Shown here: in pieces, positions 1-12,202 of the stretch
How positions within the stretch are numbered: the stretch's first letter is position 1
How the letters are laid out: the number at the start of each line of letters is the position of its first letter
Assembly (NCBI GenBank): GCA_030789695.1
Contig: CM061134.1
Location: forward strand, 64,345,370-64,409,369
DNA from: Scilla litardierei
Taxonomy: Eukaryota; Streptophyta; Magnoliopsida; Asparagales; Asparagaceae
Reading direction: 5' to 3'
DNA: 64,000 nucleotides
Notes under the pieces: generated by a model
Told to the model about the DNA's origin: nothing
The model's database searches: none
Seen by the model: only the letters and a program-made list of their open reading frames with translations
Translations under genes and position numbers: made by a program

Positions 1-207
1 TTTCCAAGTTCCTGAGTGAGTTACCGCTCCTGTCGCAAGATAGAATTTGTCCAAGTCCCCATATTTTTCCTTCATATGCTCTGCCCAAATGCCTTCAGCT
101 GAAAGAAGTCTCCAAGTCAACCTGATGCCTGCTGCTTGGTTCAAATCAGACAGGAGCCTGAGCCCTACTCCCCCCTCCTCTTTGGGGGTACAGACATCTT
201 TCCAATG
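1..207 (-). pseudogene. LINE (non-LTR retrotransposon) ORF2 C-terminal fragment
   Basis: Read on the minus strand, this stretch is open throughout and encodes the typical region just after the reverse transcriptase of plant L1-type LINEs: HWKDVCTPKEEGGVGLRLLS, then a WRLL block, a WAEHMKEKYG block and a final HSGTWK. The pattern W..VC.PK..GG.GLR....N.A......WRL......W...M..KY is known from plant LINE proteins. The fragment is cut by the window edge on one side and stops resembling the family near base 207 on the other. It has no start codon and is a relic rather than a gene. Assignment to LINEs is from motif recognition only. Confidence 0.72.
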
Positions 208-602
208 ACGGTATAACTTGTATACAAGGAATCTGTATCCTAATATAACTTGTATACAAGGAAAAATATCATACTACAACTATTATTTAGTTGTAGCCTA
301 AACTATATATAACAAAAGTCCTAAGCCCAATAGAACTTCTATCCTGAATTTAATTCCTTTACCAAAAAGGAATCCTAAGCTGGATCCAACTCTCGAATCC
401 AAGACAGTTTCAAACTCATGTATATTTGTATTATAATTCTCAACACCTCGTATTGATATTAACATACAGTGAGCTTTATGGTTGTACGTTAGCGGAATAC
501 TATGGCCATGGGCGATCACGGTGAGGGAAAAAAGATGAGCAGATCACAATCGAGCACATAGAAAGATTACAACTTTAGGCCGAGGACCGGTCTGTGAAAC
601 AC
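208..602. other. AT-rich stretch without a recognisable gene
   Basis: No coding pattern is recognisable. A 19-bp sequence, ATAACTTGTATACAAGGAA, occurs twice at 213-231 and 245-263; its core TTGTATACAA is a perfect palindrome. Such doubled motifs are common in LTR promoter regions, so this may be remnant LTR sequence, but no ends could be defined. Confidence 0.4.
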
Positions 603-1756
603 TGTTGGATCCTGTGGATGGCAAACAACACTAGAAGAGGGGGTAGAATAGTGTTGTACAATTAATAAACTTTTTAAATGTTGGTTATAACACAATTTTA
701 TCCCTTCCAATGTTGCCTAATAAACCAAGTAGAGTGATCTACGCTTGGTTCTTAATCAACAAGTTAATATAAAAAGACAAGCAAATAAGATTACAAACAA
801 GCAGATCTTTACACAGCGGAATTAAAAAGGTGATCTTTGCAATTATATAAATGAAGAATTACAAAGATAATAATATTAACAAATAAATAAAAGAATGCTT
901 GTACAGATAATTTAAACAAACACAGAAAGGCAAACACAGAGACAAGCGATTTTTATCCTGGTTCCCCGCAACCCGGGTACGTCCAGTCCCCGACCAATCC
1001 GGTACGAGATTTAATCCACCATTGTCTTGGCAATACAATTACCTAACTCCACTTGTTAGGATTTCCAACGACACAGCCTTAACTAGGATTTTCCAACCAC
1101 CTAGACTTGTCTGGGATTTACACTGTCCCTTATCACAAAGGGGAATCCACAAAGAAACAAAGTTCCAATTCACCGCAATATTGGTAGAGATTGGTTTACA
1201 CCCAAAATTCTATAGCCAAGATAAATATTGTAATTGTGCGTTAAGTGGCTAAAAGAATTTAAATGGATCTTTAGATCACACAAAAAATATGAAATGATTC
1301 GTTGTGATTTAGATCTCTGGTTTTTCAAAAATCCTTTCAAGAATGAAATATAAAGAATAATGGATTTTGAAAAACAATTTAAATAGCCAAAATAAAAATG
1401 GATCTCAAAAAAAGGAATTTCAGAATTAGAACTTGAGATCAGAAAATAAAAACAGAAATTGGCTATTAGCGTTGAGAGCAATCAGAGCGATGTGATCTTT
1501 TAAAATAGAATTTAGCTCAAGAAATAATATAGAGATTAGGTGTTTTAGAAATGATCTCAAGGGCTCTATTTATAGAGTTTCAAAGGTGATTTTGAATTTC
1601 AAAACGATTGACTTTCAGTCCAACAAATGAGGAAAGAAGAGTGAAATCAGGAAGTCAAATCGTAGAAGAAATCGACAGCTGGTAGTCGACTCCCTGTTGA
1701 AGTAGTCGACTCCCAGAGAATTTCACTGAAAATTCTGCTCTCTGCTGGTAGTCGAC
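603..1756 (-). repeat. Truncated Sirevirus-type LTR fragment
   Basis: The plus-strand left end reads TGTTGGATCC, followed within 40 bases by an ACTAGAAGAGGGGGTAGAAT block that corresponds to ACTAGAGGGGGGGTGAATAG at the same place in the e2 LTRs (39,897 and 50,682). A block with CCCGGGTACGTCC near 975 corresponds to the CCCGGTGATCCTACGTCC region of e2. A TATA box, TATAAATA on the minus strand, lies at 1567-1574, and upstream of it in element sense are GTAGTCGACTCC-type palindromes at about 1685-1756. The fragment ends abruptly at 1756, where the R LTR begins. No primer site flanks base 603, so it is a 3' or solo LTR. Confidence 0.6.
1567..1574 (-). promoter_or_regulatory. TATA box of the truncated Sirevirus-type LTR
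   Basis: The minus strand reads TATAAATA. It lies just downstream, in element sense, of the AGTCGACT palindromes at 1685-1756, the same arrangement as in the other LTRs of the window. Confidence 0.45.
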
Positions 1757-3253
1757 CCCAGCTCCAACCCCCAGCCCGTACGCAAGCTCCCCCGCTCCCT
1801 TCGCCGTTCACCGATGTCTCCTCTCCCCTTCCAATGTTCTAAAACAGAGAACCGCCGCCCGCCACTTGGCCTGCTCCGCCACCGCAACAAGGCGGCCAAC
1901 CCCCCTCCCACCGCCGGCAGACTCGACCGCTGCCCCCAGATCAAAGTCCTCACTCGAGCACCCTGCCGCTGCATGCAATGCCGCCATCATCACCCGCTGG
2001 AGCGCCGAAGCCTACCCCTCTGTCTCGATCACCCGCTCTCCATCTCCCCCTCGTCCGCCTCCCTTTGACGTCGCTTCGCCCTCCGAGCGCCGCCTGCTCC
2101 ACCCATCTCCCCGATGTGCGCCCCTGCTCTGCCACTGTGACCCCGAGCCCTGACGCCTCTCCCACTCCCCGTTTATCTCCTCGCCGCTGACGTCACCATC
2201 GAGCCCGCCGTCGACCGCCGCTGCAATCGCCGCCGTCCGAGAACCCCCCTCCCCCCGCATGCACGAGCGAAGAAGAAGGGAGGGTGAGTTAAATATGTGT
2301 TATGAAACCGTATATTTCTTATATACGGATCCATATAATACGCGTATATATATAAATAAATGAGTTTTATTGGTTTTAAATTGGTAATAAATAATAGAAG
2401 GGTTGGAAAATACAAGGCCAGCTTCAGAAAATCAGAAATGAAGTTCTGGATCCAATGGCATTAGTTTCATCTCAATCAGATGAGTAATTTTTCAAGAATA
2501 AATTTTTAAGCCGAAAACTTAAATCTGTCGTTTTCACTTAAAAATTCATAACTTGTTATTTCACGTAAACTAATACGTAGAAAAACTATATGTTGTAGTA
2601 CTCTTCGAGGTGGTCGTTTTGACAGCGCACTTGAAACTTTCTGATACAGATTGCACCCAGAAGAAATTATTGAATAAATACGACAACTAATTAAAAATAT
2701 TTTTAAATTGATTTTGAGTTTTAAAAAATTATAAAAATTAACAGAAGCTTCAGAAAAATATTTTCTTCTGTAGTGAAATTATTTTCCTCATATCTAGCCT
2801 ATATAAAAATTTAGAACGCTTTTCAGCAACGTTTCAATCATTTATAAAATCAAGACGATCTAGTTAAATAAATAGAAAATAGTGTGTTCGTTAACCGATT
2901 GTTTCTTGTGTTTGCAGGTACCAATTCTCGTGCACCAGCTCCCTTGGAAGCCGTAGCTCCAACCTCATCTTACTACGACGACCTCGATATATGACTCATG
3001 TTAATTCTAACTTTGGAAATTTAGATAGTGTACTCATATGAACATAGGACTTGACATCTAGTCTAGGAACAGTTGTTGACCTGAACAGATGGCTAGAGAC
3101 CTAACTAAATAGGAAACGAATCAACAGCAAATCGACTTTGACTTGAACATACGACATCACTAACTTCCAACTTAGATGGTAGTAGCACACGACCATTTAC
3201 TTGGGTAAACTGTGTACTAATTGAAAACCACATGCTCGAAGCATGGAATCAAC
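1757..3253 (+). repeat. R element, first LTR copy, part before the e1 insertion
   Basis: This segment matches the R LTRs at about 18,927-20,471 and 29,663-31,217 nearly base for base. It starts inside the GC-rich leader because its left part is replaced by the Sirevirus LTR fragment ending at 1756. It includes the GC-rich leader to 2283, an intron-like stretch, and a second exon-like block. At 3253 it is interrupted by e1; the LTR resumes at 16,916 after the 5-bp target duplication TCAAC. The two undisturbed copies show the joined site as AATCAACATCTTTG or AATCAACATATTTG. Confidence 0.8.
2284..2917 (+). other. Intron-like segment in R LTR copy 0
   Basis: A GC-rich leader ends in GAAGGGAGG and is followed by the strong donor GTGAGT at 2284. 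An AT-rich stretch of 634 bp runs to a T-rich tract and acceptor, TTTCTTGTGTTTGCAG, ending at 2917, then GTACCAATTCTCGTGC. The sharp composition change at the donor and the consensus signals at both ends suggest a spliced leader intron in transcripts starting in this LTR. The equivalent segment in copy 1 has the same length (19,504-20,137). Splicing is inferred. Confidence 0.45.
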
Positions 3254-4606
3254 TGTTGAGTATTGGACTTCTCCCTACTTGGTGTTAATGATGAGCAAAT
3301 ATAAATACTTGTAACTAATCTCCTATTTGCAGTTAATCCATTGCCTAAGCTAATTATGAAGATCTATTTGCAATGGATGACACTCAAAGATCATTGAAAA
3401 CAAATGAAGTGGATTGGATGATCGTAGATGGTGATTGAAGCTCCTAGAAGACTTCAAGCTCATGCGTTGGAAAGAAGAGAGAGTTCATCAAATGTAACTT
3501 TCTTGTTTCTCTTCTAGTATGTAGCTTAGAAGCAGAACTTTGTTGGAGCACACACACACATCTTCATTTCAGTCTTAGGATATCATTAGATCAACCTTCC
3601 TTAGACTCCAATTCATTTCTATCTAGATTGTGCATGTTATGTTTATAACAGTTGACTGTCTCGACTGTGTTTTGTTCTACAGTCGCCTGTTATGCACAAA
3701 CTTTTTCAGTCTAGTTTTTGGGCTTCTTAGCTTTAACTCTCACAGGCGACTTATGAATGATCCACAGGCGCATGTCCAAGGGATAGTCGATTGTATTTTG
3801 TTAATCAGTCGCCTGTCTATCTTTAGCCCAAATTATATTTCTCTGTTTAATCTGGCCAGTCGCCTATTGTTGGATTTACAGTCGACTCTCCAATGGAATA
3901 GTCGACCGTCAGTGCTTCAACAGTCGTCTACTGTTCCATTGAGAGGCTAGACCCTTTGATTACCAAGTTGCTAAATCATTCAAGCTTTCTTTCTCTCAAG
4001 ATCAAAGCTCTCAAATCCTAAAGCCCTACAATTCCAATCTTTCATCTCTTGCTTTCCAATCTAGAACCAAAGAGAAATCTTCTAGGCATTTGGTGCAATC
4101 AAGAGAAAGGCTTTCCTCTCTTCCAATAGAGTCTTTCAACACACAACACACTTCTCCTTCAAGTTCTACTTCAAGGCATGGGTGATTGTAAGTGTTGCTT
4201 AATTTCATATTTCATAACTTTAGTTATTTGATTTACTCTCGGTTTGTGAGAGTGGTTTGCTTGCTCCCAAGTTGTGGGAGTCAAGGTCAATCGATTGTAT
4301 TTCGATTTCACTTGTAGGGTTGCTACAAGTGGGTTTTAAGGAAACCTCAAGTTAGGGTTCTAACTTGAGTATCCGGTTGTTAACCGGGTGGAAGGGATGT
4401 AGGATTACCAGATACAAGTCGGGAAGTGACTTGGGTAATCCGAACCCTTGAAACATCCTTGCGTTTGCATTTGTTTCATTTTGGGTTTATTTCTATTCCA
4501 CACTATTTGTTGGTTAGGAATTTAATTTGGTGTAACTATCTTTTTAAATTACATAAACACTATTCAACCCCCTTCTAGTGTTTTCCTCATAGCCAGGGAC
4601 CTTACA
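3254..4606 (+). repeat. e1 5' LTR (internally deleted)
   Basis: Starts TGTTGAGTATTGG and ends CCTTACA. It is 1353 bp, against 1814 bp for the 3' LTR. The difference is mainly one deletion at about 3932, where the 3' LTR holds some 440-460 bp between CAATCGTCTGTC and CTGCTGTTCCATTG. The missing part includes half of the CAGTCGACTG palindrome array and the TATA box, so this copy has lost its core promoter. A further 22 bp or so near 3650 are also absent. The remaining sequence is clearly homologous to the 3' LTR with scattered substitutions. Confidence 0.88.
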
Positions 4607-4608
4607 AT

Positions 4609-4620
4609 TGGTATCAGAGC
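4609..4620 (+). other. e1 primer binding site (initiator Met-tRNA)
   Basis: TGGTATCAGAGC begins two bases after the LTR end. This is the standard complement of the 3' end of plant initiator Met-tRNA, used for minus-strand priming by most copia elements. Confidence 0.9.
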
Positions 4621-4634
4621 GCTGGTTTATAGCT

Positions 4635-6371
4635 ATGACATCCAACAACAACAACGTTCCTCTACCATCTTCGTACAACAATCACAATCGTGATGGAGCG
4701 TCCATAGTTTTCGAAGGACAATCAACGGTGCGTCCTCCGCGTTTTAATGGCATGAACTTCGGCTATTGGAAATACCGGATGGAGACGTTCCTAAGGAGTG
4801 CTTCCCTTTGGAGAACCCTTCACAAGGAATACGTCGAGCCCATCGAAGAGGATTTCAAAAAATTGATGGCTTCCGAGAAATCTGCCGAAGTCAACAACGC
4901 AAAGGCAATGAACGCTCTTCATTGTGCGTTGGACCCAGATGAGTTCACCAAGATATGCACATGTAAGAGTGCATATCAAATTTGAAACCATCTCGTCGTT
5001 ACCCATGAGGAAACGAACAAAGTAAAACTTTCTAAACTCTATGTTGCTGTGCAAAATTTCGATATGTTTCATATGCAGGAAAATGAAAGCATAGCATCGA
5101 TGTACGGACGTTTTACCGATATCACTAATGAACTGGAAGCTCTCGGACAAGTCTATTTCCAACAAGATAAGATAAGGAAGATCATAATGGGAATGACATC
5201 CAAGTGGGAAAGAAGAGCTATCGCCATCGAGGAGGTCAACGACTTGAAGATTTACACATTGTGAACCTTATCGGCACTCTCATGTCTTACGAAGTAAGAC
5301 GAGAGAACCGATTAAAGATTCAAGCTATGATGAACCCTTCGGAGGCCAAGAAGAAAGCTTTGGCATTCAAAGCCAATTCCTCATCATACGATAGTGAAGA
5401 ATCAGAAAATGAGATGGACTTAGATGAAATGTCTCAAATGGCGAAGAAGTTCCAATGCTTCTTTCACAAAGGTAAATTTTCCTCTAAGAATAGATTTGAT
5501 TCTACTAATAACACTTCCTCTCTTTGCTTTAAGTGTAATAAGCGAGGGCACATCAAGAAGGATTGCCCAATGCTTCGAAACACAGAGAAGTGGATGCCTC
5601 CGAAGTATCACAAGTCCGAAAAGAATAAGAAAGATAAGAAGAAAGGACTAGTTCGATGACTCAAGTGGAGACTCATCAAGCGAATCCGATGATGAGAAGG
5701 GTGAAAGTGCCCACATGTGTTTCATGGCCCGAAAAGATTCACTCTCCGATGAAAGTGATTCCGGCATGGATGAAACCGAGGTAACTATGGATGAATTGCG
5801 TATTGCTAATGAAGAATTATTTGCTAAGTATCTATCTTTAATGCTTAGATATACTAGTTTAAAGAAATTGAATGTTAGCAATCCATCCATTCCATGCATT
5901 ATCAACAATGACACCAGTGTTGATAGAAAGCGAATTTAGCTTCTCAAAATGTCACTTTGAGAAATGAGGTGAATACCCTCAAATCTCAACTAGATCAAAC
6001 ACATCCTAAGGATAATAGTGATCTAGTTTCACGACACACACAATTGGGTTTAGAGAATGATTCTCTTAAAACCCAAGTGCACGAGCTCAAAGCACGGGTG
6101 TCCACTTTGAATACTAACATTTATTCTCCTAAGGAGAAATATGAGCTCATGTCCTCCCGTATTATGAGATTTAATAAGGGGAAAGGACAATTGGACAACT
6201 ATGCATGCAACTAGGAAAAGGACTCTCAAAACATACACCATTTCGAGTCCTAAGAACACTAGCTTAAATGATAGGAATACCTATGTTGATTCCTATTTTC
6301 ATGATGTTATTAATAATGGTAATTATGTTGGGAAGCGGAAGTCCACTTGGACTTGGCTTCCAAAGGGCTAA
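4635..6371 (+). pseudogene. e1 gag pseudogene
   Basis: The frame starts at ATG 4635 with MTSNNNNVPLPSSYNN and aligns along its length with the intact Gag of e2. It encodes the capsid-like copia Gag region (FNGMNFGYWKYRMETFLRS, SAYQIW), a zinc knuckle CFKCNKRGHIKKDC near 5525-5570, an acidic and Lys-rich linker, a heptad-like coiled-coil stretch near 5957-6190, and the end WTWLPKG with TAA at 6369. Visible breaks: a TGG-to-TGA change after SAYQI at 4983, a frameshift near 5220-5260, another near 5650, a stop near 5937, and loss of most of the region between about 6215 and 6300 compared with e2. It cannot make a full Gag. In Sireviruses Gag forms the particle and is reported to bind LC8-type dynein light chains. 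Confidence 0.85.
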
Positions 6372-6425
6372 TCCCCTTGGATCCAACAAAAATTTGGTAC
6401 CATGAGCTTATGGTATACTATGTAG

Positions 6426-9400
6426 GTACCCAAGAGAAAGAAAGAGATCAATAAAGATCAAATTAGCTCTAAAAGGAAAGGATGGATTCTCGACAGTGGT
6501 TGCTTCAAACACATGACTGGAGACCCCTCATTGCTCTCCAAAGTGATTAGTATCAAAAATGGTGCAACGATCACTTTTGGAGGTAACCAAAAGGGAACCA
6601 TCATTGAAATAGGTATAGTCGGAAACTCCTCCAAACCTTTAATTACTAATGTATTTCTAGTTAGTGGTTTGTGTCACAACCTCATTTCCATTAGTCAACT
6701 TTGTGACAAAGGTTACAAGGTTAACTTTGGAGAAGGATTGTGTAAAATTGTTGATTCTAATTCACATGTTTTATTTGCCGGTATTAGGCATAAAAAAATT
6801 TATTATTTGAGCTTGCCTAAAACCGTAGAACATTGCTTAGTTGCTAATACAAATGAACAACTATTATGGCATCACCGTTTTGGTCATGTTCATTTCAAAC
6901 ACTTATATAAGTTAGCTTAGCATGATCTAGTCAAACGTTTTCCAAAAATTGCTTTTAGTAAGAAAAACTTTTGTGATTCATGTCAAATAGGTAAACTTAG
7001 TAAATCATATTTCAAGCTTAAAGAAGGCATTACTTCTAAGAGGCCCCTAGAACTACTTCATCCAGATTTTTTTGGTCCAACTAGAACCGCTTCTTTAGGC
7101 AATGTTCATTATGGATTAGTTGTCGTTGACGACTTCTCTAGATTTACTTGGGTTTCATTCTTAACTAATAAGAATGAAGCTTGTGAAGAGTTTACCATAT
7201 TTGCAAAGAAGATTCATAATTTCTTAGGATCCACCATTATCACTATTCGTAGTGATTATGGAGGAGAATTTGAGAATGAATCTTTTACAAAGTTTTGTGA
7301 TGACACCGGGATAACTCACAACTTTTCTTTTCCTCGGGCACCACCACAAAATAGTGTTGTAGAGAGAAAGAATAGGACTCTTATTGAGTGTGCTCGTACC
7401 ATGCTCCATGATAGTCATCTTGGACTACAATTTTGGGCAGAAGCGGTGCACATGGCATGTTAAGTGCTCAATATGATCATAGTGAGACCCGAACAAACAA
7501 AACTTGTTTTGAGTTATTTTATGACAAAAAGTCTCAAGTTAAATATTTCGAGTTTTTGGTTCAAAATGTTTTATCAAGAACACCCTTGGTAAATTAGACA
7601 AATTTGAGCCAAGATCAGATGAAGGAATTTTTTAGATATTCCACACATATCAAAGCCTACCGGATATACAATAAAACCTCTTCAACGATCGAGGAATCAC
7701 TACACGTATCATTCTATGAAGATTTTGATTTTCCTCATGTTATTGATGATAGTGTAGATGCTATATGTGATTCTCTTAGTAATGTTAAAATTAATGATTC
7801 TTTTATTGAGACTAACACTACTAATGAGATTGTTGAAGATGTTCCAAGTGATGCAGGAATACCCAACGCTTCCCAACCGTTCGCAACCATCCACGTGACC
7901 AAATTATTGGAGATATTGGTGTGGGTGTTCGAACGAGGTCTAAAATTGAAGAATTCTTTCATTGCGCATTTGTCTTTACCATTGAGCCAAAGAATATCCA
8001 AGAAGAATGTGAGGATAGCTCTTGGATAGTGGCAATGGACGAAGAACTCATGCAATTCGAGAGAAATGAAGTTTGGAAGCTTGTTCCTCTTCCAAATGGT
8101 CACCAAGTTATTGGGACCAAGTGGATCTTCAAGAACAAGACCGATGAGAACGAGGTCATCACAAGGAACAAAGCAAGGTTAGTAGCTCAAGGCTATTGGC
8201 AAGAAGAAGGTATCAATTTCGAAGAATCCTTTGCCTCCGTAGCTAGATTAGAAGCTATTAGATTGCTTTTATCTTTTGCATCTCATAAGAATTTCAAATT
8301 ATTTCAAATGGATGTTAAAGGTGCATTTTTAAATGGTATTGTTAATGAAGAAGTGTATGTTTCTCAACCTCCCGGTTTCATACATGAAAAATTTCCAAAC
8401 TATGTTTTCAAACTCAAGAAAGTGTTGTATGGGTTGAGACAAGCTCCTAGAGCTTGGTATGATCGACTCAAGACCTTTCTTTTGGATTTAGGTTTTAAAA
8501 TGGGTGAAGTTGATTCAACACTTTTCATTAAGGATTATGAAAATGACATTCTATTGATTCAAGTTTATGTAGACGATATAATATTAGGATCTACTTACTT
8601 TAATCTTTGCCAGGAATTTTCTAAGTCTATGAAGGATGAGTTCGAGATGAGCCACATGGGAGAGCTCAATTACTTCCTTGGACTGCAAATTCAACAAATG
8701 AAGGATGTGACTTTCATACATCAAACTAAGTACACATGGGAGCTAATTAAGCGATTCGGGATGGAATCGTTTCAAGCAAAAGGACTCCCATGAGTACGAC
8801 AACCCATCTACACAAGGATGAGAACGGAATAGATGTATACGTTCGTTTATATCGAGGTATGATCGGTAGCTTACTTTATTTAACCGCTAGTAGGCCCGAT
8901 ATCATGTTTTCTGTATGCTTGTGTGCTAGATATCAAGCTAGACCTAAGGAGTCACACTTGATTGCAGTTAAACGAATATTTCGTTATCTCAATCAATCTC
9001 TAGATTATGGGTTACTTTACCCTAAATTTAACACATATGAGTTAATCTCATATAGTGATGCCGACTTTGTCGGATGCAAATTCGATAGGAAAAGTACTAG
9101 TGGCACTTGCCATTTTCTAGGAAATTCCTTAGTCTCTTGGTTTTCCAAGAAACAGAACTCGATATCATTGTCCACGACTAAAGCAGAATATATGCTGCGG
9201 GTCTTGCATGTGCACAAGTTCTTTGGATGAGACACACTCTTATGGACTATGGTGTCAATTGTGATACTTGCCCTACCATGGTTGATAACCAAAGTGCTAT
9301 ATGTCTTTCCAAGAATCCGATACATCACTCTCATACCAAACACATAGATATAAGACACCACGTTATCAATGATCATGTAGCTAAGAAGGATATCATCTTA

Positions 9401-12202
9401 GAGTACATTGAAACCCAAAAACAAATTACCGACATCTTCACAAAACCTCTTAAAGAAGATTCATTTGTGTCACGCCCCATTCTCATATATACCTTATATG
9501 ATGTACCATACCGGGGAAATGGAGGATGGAGCCTGACAAGCCGCGGTGTTACACCAAGCGTGAAAAGAAAACACATAAAAAGCATGTCACTGTGAATGCT
9601 GGGATCATACATCACATATATATAAAAGGAAGCAACACATACTGTCATCACAGAAGGTACATAACCACAGAACTACATAGTCAAAGAGAGAACTACACAC
9701 CAATGTCAAATACAAGTGGAACTGTCTTAAGTATACATGAGTAGTACTACAAGCCACCAACATATATCACAGCTACAAAAGACAACTCCCTTACCACTCG
9801 ACTCAACTCACACTACGCAACAAAGCCCAAAAAGAGTGGTCTCCCCAAGTCAACTCACGTCTAAGGAATCTCCTGAGGGAGATTCTGCTCTAGTGTCACC
9901 TGCTCAAGACCTGAAAAGTAAGATGAGCATGTCAAACGTGCCCAGTAGGAAACTAACTAGGGTAGGGAAAATCATTTAGGGTTATGGGTGTAAAGGCAAT
10001 AGGAGTACAAGCAACCAAGGTAAAGAGTACAACACACAAGTGTGCAACAGCAACAACACATATATGGTTCATTAGTTAGTTGATGTTAGTGATTTTTGGA
10101 AGCCTGGGTATCACCTAAAGATAAGAGCCTGAACTTCACCCCAAATTTGGAGTGAACATAGCACACGACGCAGTGGACACGGGAACTATACGCCAGGCCT
10201 ATCAGCTCCCCCGTCCCTGGCAGGAGTGAGGCTCTCCCCATAATAACACAACCTCCGTATGTCCCATCCACTCCCGGTAAAGGCAAGTGGGAATAATATC
10301 ACATATCACATATCACTTTTCCCAGCTTCTCTGTCCAGCCCCTTATAGTTAAGTTATACCCAGATTTCCTCCCCCAACCCCACACCAAGATGCTCACCCG
10401 CCTTAGAGCAGATCGAGACACCCCAGTTGACATGTCATGTGTTATAATCTTCATTGAACATACACAATTTATCATGTGTAATACATGGCACACAAGTTAT
10501 AAATGCCATTTTCCAAGTTTCTTCCATTTCAAATTCGTTTGAGCATTTTAACAAACATATGGCGGTCGCCTTATAAATGTAAAGTGTCACATCATCAATT
10601 TTGGTAACAAATCGCATAATTAAACTTTATTAAAGGTATCAACATCATTCAAACATTTTAAAATGGAAAATTAAACAACAACACCAATTCAACTTCACCC
10701 AAAACAGTTCAACATGCTGAAATTTACAGGAACGGCTTAAAAGACATCACATTTAATCGATTTCTCTTATGAATGTGACAAAACTTACTGAATAAAAGTT
10801 TGCGATATAACAGTCCTGGATTCACCCACAAAATTTCATGCAGAAATGTGGACTAGACAATTTATGGTGATTTATTTGGTGCAGCATGTCCAAATTGTTA
10901 TTCAGACAGAATTTTGGGTCTGTATTAAAAGCTAATTTTAGGCATGTTGCAGCCAGAATTTCGATATGTAAGCACTCTGAGGAAATTTTAGATAAACTTG
11001 TTAACTTTTCAACGAGACCAAAATCAACCAATTCCATGAAGTGTGCAGGTGATGAGCTTCATTTTGCTAAACTGTGTACAGCTTGACAGAAATTCAGACA
11101 TGTTGCAAACATTGAATTATTGCTCCTATTTATTGAACTCAACCTATGACAAATTTTATATGAATTTGGGGTAGGACTTCATGAACCACATGAAATTATT
11201 TTTTTCAGAAGTTAATTCCATCCACAGTGATCACAATCTATGAAGAAACTCACATCAGAATTTCAGAATTTCAGTGAAGGGTAGTTTGCTAAGAAAACCA
11301 AGTAAAAATTGAATCTTTTGATCTATTGCACACACAAAATCATGAAATTAAGATAATAAACAACCAAAATAACTTCATAGCATTCTCATATCCCTAAATA
11401 AAAATCCCTTAACACAAGTTAGAATCCTACCTCAATGAAGTCTCTTTCTTTCTCTCTTCTCTTTCTCTTTCTTCCACCCTTCTTTCTCCTTGAAGAGCTA
11501 GGGTTTTCTTGCAATTTTTGGAAGTAAAGTTTAGGGTTTTTAAGCTTGGATGAAGAATAAAATGGGAGGAGAGGGGTTCGGCCAGATTTTAGGAGGGGGA
11601 GAGGAAGATAAGAATGAAAAAAAGAAAAGAAAAGGAGAGTTAAAGAAGAGTTTAGAAACTCCCCTAAAAATATCTATCACTAGAACCTACTCTAGGATAA
11701 ACATGCACATGGTGAAATGTCTATAATACCCTCCCAAAACTACCCCTCAACTTTCAAGTATTTACAAGTTTGCCATTACTTTATACACACACAACTTCAG
11801 GATGTACGCTCAGCAGCTTTAGGCCAAATGACCGTTTTGCCCCTAGCCTTTCTAAAAATTTACGGGTGTGCCACTAAACCCCATCCCTTTTCACACTAGC
11901 CCCTCTCTCACTAACACACTCCTTCAAAATTACAAGTATGACATTACTTAACACACCCACCTTCACTCTATACACACTTCCACCAATATAGCCAAATGAC
12001 CAAAATGCCCCTACCATCTTCACGAAATTACACGATTGCCACCCGCCACATACACGCCATATTATCTCTTATCAACTCATTTTACTCTCTCTACTCGTGC
12101 GTAGAAGACCACCGTATCAGTCGCCGTATAGCGCTAAACAGGCCTTGACAATTTGTGAGGTTGCGTGGAGAATTAGGGATTATGGGTGAATCTGAGATTT
12201 AG
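6426..12202 (+). pseudogene. e1 pol pseudogene, split by a nested solo LTR
   Basis: The frame begins after TAG 6423 and reads the protease active site WILDSG, the integrase zinc region (HHRFGH ... CDSCQ), the integrase core, RT with [14 protein letters not shown] and the catalytic YVDD near 8570, and RNase H ([26 protein letters not shown]). It ends GIMGESEI with TAG at 12,200, the same last eight residues as e2. The end is separated from the rest by the solo LTR at 9468-12150. Breaks include TAG at 6918 where e2 has Lys, TAA at 7461 where e2 has Tyr, frameshifts at about 7500-7600, 7950 and 8790 (one base missing before MSTTTHL), and a small deletion near 9190 in RNase H. Domain order is copia type. 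Confidence 0.87.
9468..12150 (-). mobile_element. Solo LTR nested in e1 pol
   Basis: The inserted block begins TGTCACGCCCC and ends GGCCTTGACA, so it has TG...CA ends, and is flanked by a 5-bp duplication ATTTG at 9463-9467 and 12,151-12,155. Removing it and one duplication joins the pol frame exactly as in e2. It has no coding frame and no primer or polypurine site, so it is a solo LTR (2683 bp) or a very short non-coding element. The stretch 11,720-11,870 is the reverse complement of 62,640-62,790, and its left end matches the GGGGCGTGACA end at 63,407 in reverse. That places it on the minus strand of the same or a sister LTR family. Confidence 0.82.
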
